From an uncultured Clostridia bacterium (lineage in GTDB: Bacteria > Bacillota > Clostridia > Christensenellales > Borkfalkiaceae): DNA of 64,000 nt. Under the pieces are notes generated by a model. That model ran no database searches. It was not told where the DNA came from and was given only the letters and a program-made list of their open reading frames with translations. Below, one piece after another: positions 57,935-64,000 of the stretch (positions are counted from its first letter, which is position 1; the number at the start of each line of letters is the position of its first letter). The translations under genes were made by a program, and so were the position numbers. The stretch spans positions 1 through 64,000 of the forward strand of contig CAKQQQ010000009.1 of the NCBI GenBank assembly GCA_934271065.1, given 5' to 3'.

Positions 57935-58525
57935 TCAGACGCCTAAAACTCCCCGAATAAATATTTCCAAGCCTATCGCGACGAGTATTATCCCGCCCGC
58001 TATTATTGCCTTTTCTTTGAATTTCACGCCGAACTTCTTTCCTATCGCAACGCCTGCAACGCACGTCGCGAATGTCACGGCGGCTATTATCAAAGACGCG
58101 ATAAACGCCTTATACGCCGTGTATTCCGCCATAATCAAGCCTACCGACAACGCGTCTACCGAAGTCGCCACGCCCTGAACGAGCAATCCGCGCGCGGTAG
58201 TTTTTATTTCGGTCGCTTCTTCTTCCGCGCCGCGGCTTTTCACGCCTTCGTAAATCATTTTGCCGCCTATGAAAGATAATAATACGAGCGCGACGTACGG
58301 CGTTATTTTGGTAAACGCGTCGAACCGTTCGGCAACGGTATGCAACAGCAACCAACCGAGCATAGGCATCGCGAACTGAAAAAACGCGAACGTACCCGCC
58401 ACGACGCAGGCTTTTCTTTTATTCATTGCAGGATCGCGCAGCCCGTTGGCGAGCGAAACCGAAAACGCGTCCATCGCAAGCCCCGCACCGGTAAGCGCGC
58501 TCTCGGCAAAAAACAATATTCCCAT
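57935..58525 (-). CDS. mntP: manganese efflux pump MntP
   Basis: A 196-aa protein with six helices and the conserved paired Asp segments LAMDAFSVSLANG and ATSVDALSVGL of the MntP/DUF204 family. It exports manganese. Its start is divergent from feoA by 127 bp, with back-to-back promoters. Followed one base later by DUF4116. Confidence 0.92.
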   Translation of the reverse strand: MGILFFAESALTGAGLAMDAFSVSLANGLRDPAMNKRKACVVAGTFAFFQFAMPMLGWLLLHTVAERFDAFTKITPYVALVLLSFIGGKMIYEGVKSRGAEEEATEIKTTARGLLVQGVATSVDALSVGLIMAEYTAYKAFIASLIIAAVTFATCVAGVAIGKKFGVKFKEKAIIAGGIILVAIGLEIFIRGVLGV

Positions 58526-58559
58526 TCGTTTAACCCGAAAACAGTCGTTGAATTAAGTT

Positions 58560-58625
58560 ATTTTAACATTCAGCCCGTAATTTGTCAACCGTTTGATTGA
58601 CAAACGCGCGCAACGACAATATAAT
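58560..58625. promoter_or_regulatory. bidirectional mntP/feoA promoter with palindromic -35 region
   Basis: Rightward: TTGACA (58597-58602), 17 nt, TATAAT (58620-58625). Leftward: TTGACA (58588-58583), 17 nt, TAAAAT (58565-58560). The two -35 boxes are arms of an 8-bp inverted repeat (58581-58588/58597-58604) with an 8-bp gap. A dimeric metal regulator bound there would shut or tune both promoters. Confidence 0.68.
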
Positions 58626-58652
58626 ATTGATGAAAATACGGAGAAATAGTTT

Positions 58653-58889
58653 ATGACTTTGAACCAACTTAAAATAGGACAGTCCGCAAAGATAACGGCG
58701 GTCGGCGGAGAAGGCGCGTTGAGATGCAGACTTCTCGATATGGGGCTTATCCCGAAAACGGACGTAACCCTTCGCAAAGTCGCGCCCATGGGCGATCCCA
58801 TCGAAATTTTCGTTAGGGGTTACGAACTCACTTTAAGAAAAGACGAAGCCGAAAAAATAGAAGTCGCGGCAAAGGAGAACGAATTATGA
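58653..58889 (+). CDS. feoA: ferrous iron transport protein A
   Basis: A 78-aa SH3-like protein: MTLNQLKIGQSAKITAVGGE, then LRCRLLDMGLIPKTDVTLRKVAPMGDPIEI. It supports the FeoB GTPase. TACGGAGAAATAG precedes the start. It overlaps feoB by 4 nt. Confidence 0.94.
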   Translation: MTLNQLKIGQSAKITAVGGEGALRCRLLDMGLIPKTDVTLRKVAPMGDPIEIFVRGYELTLRKDEAEKIEVAAKENEL

Positions 58890-60895
58890 TTTTTGCGCTT
58901 GCGGGAAATCAGAATTGCGGCAAGACCACGCTCTTTAACGCTCTGACCGGCTCTAACCAGCACGTCGGCAACTTTCCCGGCGTTACGGTGGACGGCAAAC
59001 AGGGCGAAATCAAGGGGCAGAAATCGGTTTCGGTGGTGGATTTGCCGGGTATATACTCCCTTCGCCCCTACACGCAGGAAGAAATCGTAACGCGCGATTT
59101 TATCATCGATTCCAAACCCGACGGAATCATCAATATAGTAGACGCGACGAATATCGAACGCAATCTGTATCTGACTTTACAACTGCTCGAACTCCGCGTT
59201 CCGACGGTAGTCGCGCTCAATATGATGGACGAAGTACGCGACAACGGCGGCTCGGTAAACGTAAAACGGCTGAGCGAAGAACTCGGCGTGCCGGTAGTGC
59301 CGATAAGCGCGGCGAAAGGCGAAGGCGTATCCGAACTCGTAGACAAGGCGATAGAAACGGCTAAAAACCGCGTTCTGCCGCAGAAATACGACTTCTGTGC
59401 CGAAAACTCGCCCGTACACAGATGTCTGCACGCGATCGTCCACCTTATCGAAGACCACGCCGAAAAAATAGGCGTTCCCACCCGCTTTTGCGCGACCAAA
59501 TTAGTCGAAGGCGACGAAACGGCGGCAAACCAACTCGGGCTTGACGAAAACGAACGCGAACTTATAGAACATTGTATCGTTCAGATGGAAGACGAATCGG
59601 GGCTTGACCGCAACGCCGCGCTCGCGGATATGCGCTACTCGTTCATAGAAAACGCCGTCGAAAAATCGGTAGTGAAGTGCCACGAGAGTAAAGGGCACGC
59701 GCGCTCGGTTAAAATCGACAGGATATTAACCGGCAAATACACCGCCGTACCCGTCTTCTTCTGTATACTCTTTCTCACGTTCTTCCTTACATTCAACGTT
59801 ATCGGCAAAATCTTATCCGACCTGCTCGAAGCGGGGATAACCGCTCTATCGGGCGTTATAAATCAAGGTCTTACAAATTACGGGCTTAACGAAGTGGTCA
59901 GAAGTCTTCTGATCGACGGGCTGCTTACGGGCGTGGGGAGCGTACTATCATTCCTGCCCGTCATCGTAACGCTGTTCTTCTTTTTATCCATACTCGAAGA
60001 CACGGGTTATATGGCGCGCGTCGCGTTCGTAATGGACAAGCCGCTCAGAAAAATCGGTCTTTCGGGCAGAAGTTTCGTGCCTCTGCTTATGGGTTTCGGC
60101 TGTTCCGTTCCCGCAATTATGGCAACGCGCACGGTCTCGTCCGACCGCGACAGAAAAATGACGATACTGCTTACGCCGTATATGAGTTGCTCGGCTAAAA
60201 TCGCCGTCTACGCGGTAATAACGCAGGCGTTTTTCCCCAAATACGGCGCGTTCGTGATGATGGGGTTATACCTGCTCGGAATACTGCTCGCGCTGATCGT
60301 CGCGCTCGTACTCAAATCGACGGCGTTCAAAGGTCAGCCCGTGCCGTTCGTAATGGAACTGCCGAATTATCGTTTTCCGTCGCTCAGATCCGTCGCGTTA
60401 CTGCTCTGGGAAAAGGCGAAGGACTTTTTATCGCGGGCGTTCACGGTCATCCTGCTCGCCACGCTCGTCATCTGGTTTTTACAGAGTTTCGATTATAAAC
60501 TCAACTTTACCGCGGACGCGTCGAAGAGTATGCTCGCGTACATCGGCAGATTCGCGTCCGTGATTTTCCGCCCGCTCGGTTTCGACGACTGGCGCGTTAC
60601 CACCGCGCTCGTGTCGGGCTTTACGGCAAAAGAAGCCGTCGTATCGTCGCTCGCGGTACTCTGCGGAACTAACGCGGAAGGTCTTACCGCCGCTTTGCCG
60701 TCTCTTTTCACGCCCCTGTCGTCGATAAGTTTTCTCGTATTCACGTTACTGTACACGCCCTGCATAGCCGCGGTTTCCACCATTCGCAAAGAACTTAAAT
60801 CGCTGCCCAAAACGATAGGCGTGGTCGTGATGCAATGTCTCGTAGCGTACGTCTGCGCGCTGATAATCTATCAGACGGGAAGTCTTTTCGTATGA
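58886..60895 (+). CDS. feoB: ferrous iron transport protein B
   Basis: A 669-aa protein. G domain: G1 AGNQNCGKTTLF (6-17), G3 DLPG, G4 NMMD, then the helical GDI region. From about 290 onward are eight or more membrane helices with two gate repeats (MGFGCSVPAIMATRTV and SGFTAKEAVVSSL). Imports Fe2+. Length normal. Confidence 0.97.
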   Translation: MIFALAGNQNCGKTTLFNALTGSNQHVGNFPGVTVDGKQGEIKGQKSVSVVDLPGIYSLRPYTQEEIVTRDFIIDSKPDGIINIVDATNIERNLYLTLQLLELRVPTVVALNMMDEVRDNGGSVNVKRLSEELGVPVVPISAAKGEGVSELVDKAIETAKNRVLPQKYDFCAENSPVHRCLHAIVHLIEDHAEKIGVPTRFCATKLVEGDETAANQLGLDENERELIEHCIVQMEDESGLDRNAALADMRYSFIENAVEKSVVKCHESKGHARSVKIDRILTGKYTAVPVFFCILFLTFFLTFNVIGKILSDLLEAGITALSGVINQGLTNYGLNEVVRSLLIDGLLTGVGSVLSFLPVIVTLFFFLSILEDTGYMARVAFVMDKPLRKIGLSGRSFVPLLMGFGCSVPAIMATRTVSSDRDRKMTILLTPYMSCSAKIAVYAVITQAFFPKYGAFVMMGLYLLGILLALIVALVLKSTAFKGQPVPFVMELPNYRFPSLRSVALLLWEKAKDFLSRAFTVILLATLVIWFLQSFDYKLNFTADASKSMLAYIGRFASVIFRPLGFDDWRVTTALVSGFTAKEAVVSSLAVLCGTNAEGLTAALPSLFTPLSSISFLVFTLLYTPCIAAVSTIRKELKSLPKTIGVVVMQCLVAYVCALIIYQTGSLFV

Positions 60896-61080
60896 AACCG
60901 CTCGATTATATTCTTATCGCGGCGGTGGCTGTAATAGTCGGGTTTGCGATATTTTTCACGATAAAAAACGCGCGTAAAGGCGGTTGCGGCTGCGGGCGTT
61001 GCGACGGAAACTGCGCGGGCTGTAACCCGAAAAAAAAGCCGCGTAAACCCGCCGAAGACGACGAAAGCGGCGATCTATAG
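60892..61080 (+). CDS. FeoB-associated Cys-rich membrane protein
   Basis: A 62-aa protein starting at MKPLDYILIAAVAVI (60892), overlapping the FeoB stop (ATGA). One membrane helix, then GGCGCGRCDGNCAGC, a Cys cluster that can bind metal. The FeoB-associated family often ends feo operons and may feed iron into or off the transporter. Confidence 0.85.
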   Translation: MKPLDYILIAAVAVIVGFAIFFTIKNARKGGCGCGRCDGNCAGCNPKKKPRKPAEDDESGDL

Positions 61081-61131
61081 GACTAATTGACGAAACGGCG
61101 CATTTTTATTTGTAAAAACGAGCGAGTTTAA

Positions 61132-61160
61132 TTGACAATCATCGCCGAAAATGGTAATAT
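61132..61160 (+). promoter_or_regulatory. promoter of the LRR lipoprotein
   Basis: TTGACA (61132-61137), a 17-nt spacer and TAATAT (61155-61160), about 70 bp before the chosen ATG. Confidence 0.6.
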
Positions 61161-61230
61161 TTATTGGCATATAACAATAAGTCAAGGCGCGCACGCGTGC
61201 GTAACGCCGCCGCCTACGGAGCAAATTTTT

Positions 61231-62487
61231 ATGAAGAGATTACTCGGATTATTCACTTCCGTCGTTCTCGCGTTGACGCTTGCGTTCTCGCTTGCCGCTT
61301 GTAACGACGGTAACAAAAACTCGTCCGACGAGAAGGACTATAACGTTCAGTACGAACTTGACGAAAACGAAGAGTTTTATACTCTTAAAGGTTTTTCTAT
61401 ATCCGAAAAGGCGCGTAAACTCGCCGACAAAAGCGATTTCGCCGCTCTGGCGGAACTCTTTAACGCTTGTCTGGCAAGCGGCGAAACGCCCTTTACCGCA
61501 GACACGGTAAAAACCTTTACGGTTAAAAGCGAGATCGACGGCAAACCCGTAAAGAAAATTTCCGCAGGCGCGATTTCTTCGCTCGCGTTCATCGAAAAGA
61601 TCGTCGTTCCCGATTCCGTAGAAGAGATCGGCGCGAACGCGTTTTATCAGTTGAGCGGGCTTAAAGAGATCACTTTGCCCTTCGTAGGCAACAAGGTCGG
61701 CGCGATTTCCGCAAAATCGTCTTTCGGCTACGTCTTCGGCACTACCACCGCGGACGGGCTTACCGCTTGCGAACAGACTTATGCGGACGGCAAAGACACC
61801 AAAACCACTTACTATATCCCGTCTTCGCTTAAAACCGTAACCGTTACCGGCAAAAACGATAAGGGCGCGGCGGTCGAAAAATGGGTTAAACTCAACGCCG
61901 ACGGCAAGTTGGTCGCGTCTAAGGAAGGCGAAGACGGCGCGTATAAAATAACCGTTTACGAGTCCGTTAAACTTTCCGTACCCGCGTACGCGTTCTATAA
62001 CTGCACCACTTTGGAGACGGTAACGCTCGGCGGCGAAGTCGCGGAACTCGAAGATTATACCTTCTACGGCTGCACGTCGTTAAAGAACGTTAAACTTACC
62101 ACCGTTAAAAAGGTCGGCGCGAGCGCGTTTGAAAACTGCTCCGCGCTCGAAACGTTAGATTTCGGCGGAACGCAGGAAAGCGGCGCGGTAGATTTCGCGG
62201 GGCTCGAAGTTATCGGCAATAAGGCGTTTTCGGGTTGTACGGCTCTCGGTAAGAGAAGCGCGGTACGCGTTCATCCCCTTAACCTTAAAACCGTTTCCGT
62301 TATCGGCGACAGCGCGTTTTCGGGTTGCACGGGGCTTACCGACGTAAACCTTAAAGCGGGCGTAACGCTTGGAGAACTTGCGTTCAATAATTGTTCTTCG
62401 CTGAAAAACATATCCGACGCGCCCGTATACACAGGCGATCCGGCAAAGAACCCTTATACCGGCACCGAATATATAGACACTCTTTAA
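61231..62487 (+). CDS. BspA-like leucine-rich repeat lipoprotein
   Basis: A 418-aa protein starting at MKRLLGLFTSVVLALTL (61231), preceded by CGGAGCAAATTTTT. The signal ends in a lipobox (SLAAC), so the protein is lipid-anchored outside. Then come LRR_5 repeats of the BspA type, with units such as VPAYAFYNCTTLETV, LEDYTFYGCTSLKNV and IGDSAFSGCTGLTDV. Such proteins bind host or matrix molecules. A terminator follows. Confidence 0.9.
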   Translation: MKRLLGLFTSVVLALTLAFSLAACNDGNKNSSDEKDYNVQYELDENEEFYTLKGFSISEKARKLADKSDFAALAELFNACLASGETPFTADTVKTFTVKSEIDGKPVKKISAGAISSLAFIEKIVVPDSVEEIGANAFYQLSGLKEITLPFVGNKVGAISAKSSFGYVFGTTTADGLTACEQTYADGKDTKTTYYIPSSLKTVTVTGKNDKGAAVEKWVKLNADGKLVASKEGEDGAYKITVYESVKLSVPAYAFYNCTTLETVTLGGEVAELEDYTFYGCTSLKNVKLTTVKKVGASAFENCSALETLDFGGTQESGAVDFAGLEVIGNKAFSGCTALGKRSAVRVHPLNLKTVSVIGDSAFSGCTGLTDVNLKAGVTLGELAFNNCSSLKNISDAPVYTGDPAKNPYTGTEYIDTL

Positions 62488-62503
62488 TTCAATCCGTTTA
62501 TCC

Positions 62504-62533
62504 GCGACCGCCTGCAAAGGCGGTCGCTTTTTT
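62504..62533 (+). terminator. intrinsic terminator
   Basis: A 9-bp GC stem (62504-62512 with 62519-62527) then six Ts. Ends the lipoprotein transcript. Confidence 0.93.
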
Positions 62534-62710
62534 GTTGAAATTGTTTGTAAAAACGCTTTTCTTTTTGGAAAAAATAGTGTATACTCGTATTTGGTAGAGA
62601 TTGGGCAAAATTGCGATTTTGCGGTTTTACTTAACTCTGTCGGCTTATTATATAATAGATAAGCGGCCGTTTAATCCATCGGTCGCAATAAAAATAAGGA
62701 GTTGTGTTTT

Positions 62711-64000
62711 ATGAAGACAATCGATTTAAGCAAGTACGGCATCGTCGGCGTAAAAGAAGTCGTTTACAACCCGTCTTACGACGTTCTTTTTAAGGAAGAA
62801 ACCGATCCTTCCCTTACGGGCTACGAAAAAGGACAGGTCAGCGAACTCGGCGCGGTAAACGTTATGACGGGTATTTACACCGGTCGTTCGCCCAAAGATA
62901 AATTCATCGTTATGGACGATAACTCGAAAGACACCGTCTGGTGGACTTCGGACGAGTATAAAAACGACAACCACCCTGCAAGTCAGGCGGCGTGGAACGC
63001 GGTTAAAGGTCTCGCGGTTAAAGAACTGTCGAATAAGCGTTTGTTCGTGGTAGACGCGTTCTGCGGCGCAAACAAAGACACGCGTATGGCTATCCGTTTC
63101 ATTATGGAAGTCGCGTGGCAGGCGCACTTCGTCACGAATATGTTCATCAAACCGACGAAGGAAGAACTTGAAAACTTCGAACCCGACTTCGTAGTATATA
63201 ACGCGTCCAAAGCCAAAGTCGAAAACTATAAAGAACTCGGTCTCAACAGCGAAACCGCCGTTCTGTTCAATATCACGAGCCGCGAACAGGTTATCGTAAA
63301 CACCTGGTACGGCGGCGAAATGAAGAAAGGTATGTTCTCGATGATGAACTATTACCTTCCGCTCAAAGGCATCGCGTCTATGCATTGCTCCGCCAACACC
63401 GACCTTAACGGCAAAAACACCGCTATTTTCTTCGGCCTTTCGGGAACGGGCAAAACCACCCTTTCGACCGACCCCAAGCGTCTGCTTATCGGCGACGACG
63501 AACACGGTTGGGACGATAACGGCGTATTTAACTTCGAAGGCGGCTGCTACGCGAAAGTTATCAACCTTGACAAAGACAGCGAACCCGACATTTACAACGC
63601 CATCAGACGCGACGCGCTTCTGGAAAACGTCACTCTCGACGAAAACGGTAAAATCGACTTCGCCGACAAGAGCGTAACCGAGAACACGCGCGTATCGTAC
63701 CCCATCGACCATATCAACAATATCGTACGCCCCGTTTCGGCTGCCCCCGCGGCTAAGGAAGTGATTTTCCTTTCCGCCGACGCGTTCGGCGTGCTTCCCC
63801 CCGTTTCGATACTTACCCCCGAACAGACTCAATACTACTTCCTGTCCGGCTTTACCGCTAAACTTGCGGGTACGGAACGCGGCATAACCGAACCCACCCC
63901 GACCTTCTCGGCTTGCTTCGGTCAGGCTTTCCTTGAACTCCACCCGACCAAGTACGCGGAAGAACTCGTCAAAAAGATGAAAAAGAGCGGCGCGAAAGCC
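62711..64000 (+). CDS. pckA: ATP-dependent phosphoenolpyruvate carboxykinase (partial)
   Basis: 430 codons of the enzyme, still open at the right edge. TAAGGAG precedes the ATG. MTGIYTGRSPKDKFIV, then the P-loop GLSGTGKTTLS, IGDDEHGW, FNFEGGCYAK and the IDHINNIV region show the ATP-type PckA. It makes PEP from oxaloacetate and ATP, or the reverse in fermentative bacteria. About 100 residues are missing at the C-terminus. A -10-like TATATAAT lies upstream, near 62650. Confidence 0.96.
   Translation, partial: MKTIDLSKYGIVGVKEVVYNPSYDVLFKEETDPSLTGYEKGQVSELGAVNVMTGIYTGRSPKDKFIVMDDNSKDTVWWTSDEYKNDNHPASQAAWNAVKGLAVKELSNKRLFVVDAFCGANKDTRMAIRFIMEVAWQAHFVTNMFIKPTKEELENFEPDFVVYNASKAKVENYKELGLNSETAVLFNITSREQVIVNTWYGGEMKKGMFSMMNYYLPLKGIASMHCSANTDLNGKNTAIFFGLSGTGKTTLSTDPKRLLIGDDEHGWDDNGVFNFEGGCYAKVINLDKDSEPDIYNAIRRDALLENVTLDENGKIDFADKSVTENTRVSYPIDHINNIVRPVSAAPAAKEVIFLSADAFGVLPPVSILTPEQTQYYFLSGFTAKLAGTERGITEPTPTFSACFGQAFLELHPTKYAEELVKKMKKSGAKA

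Noticed and set aside
62726..63943. 405-codon frame on the minus strand
   Set aside because: It is the antisense shadow of pckA, whose plus-strand frame contains all catalytic motifs.
1..64000. tRNA or rRNA genes
   Set aside because: No cloverleaf with CCA-type acceptor or rRNA signature segments was recognised on either strand.

Overview
This window comes from a low-to-mid GC Gram-positive bacterium, most likely an uncultured Clostridia-type member of the Bacillota. This is inferred from strong AGGAGG-type ribosome binding sites, consensus sigma-A promoters, a type III glutamine synthetase, paired BmrCD-like exporters, a zinc-ribbon/DUF4190-like membrane protein and a BspA-like LRR lipoprotein. 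The first 33 kb are a temperate siphovirus-like prophage (or most of one). The remaining 31 kb are ordinary host chromosome.

Prophage (about 1-33,050). Nearly every gene reads leftward (minus strand) in overlapping, translationally coupled order. From right to left: an early block of small RHH, zinc-ribbon and membrane proteins; a PAPS-reductase-like protein and four DNA methyltransferases (phage Dam type, a circularly permuted C5 enzyme, a DPPY enzyme and a D12 adenine methylase); an XRE regulator; a short candidate sRNA transcribed against the operon; an HUH Rep-like protein; a packaging module (HTH protein, HNH-kinase fusion, TerS, TerL, Com-like zinc finger); a promoter plus attenuator-like hairpin; the head module (portal, prohead protease, HK97 capsid, connectors); the tail module (tube, frameshifted chaperone, tape measure, Dit, Tal-like, fibre); and finally a diversity-generating retroelement (DGR), a putative holin, a HIRAN-domain cargo gene on the opposite strand, three small proteins and an IS481-like transposase. 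No integrase, classical CI repressor or endolysin is recognisable in the window.

The main discovery is the DGR. A 990-aa baseplate/receptor-binding protein (BppU-like head, long heptad coil, C-type-lectin-like tip) carries a 139-bp variable repeat at its 3' end. A 139-bp template repeat lies 113 bp further downstream, followed by a reverse transcriptase gene. The two repeats differ at 15 positions, and 14 of these are adenines in the template (14 of 27 adenines changed against 1 of 112 other bases). The RT has FMDD in place of YxDD and lacks the usual SQ of the DGR motif 4. No Avd gene is visible.

Host region (33,188-64,000). A MacB/FtsX-type ABC protein; a divergent OmpR-type two-component system; rplS; a Na/Pi cotransporter-like protein; a CapD/PglF-like sugar epimerase with an apparently leaderless promoter; two zinc-ribbon membrane proteins; a 274-nt inverted-repeat element of unknown type; then nitrogen and pyrimidine genes (glnN, pyrG, two upp paralogues, a uracil permease) with attenuator-like leaders. 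Further right a leftward cluster holds mntP, a DUF4116 protein, a DUF2201/VWA protein, a MoxR-like ATPase, a heterodimeric ABC exporter and DUF1292. It is divergent from feoA-feoB-feo accessory, with back-to-back promoters. An LRR lipoprotein and the first 430 codons of ATP-dependent PEP carboxykinase end the window.
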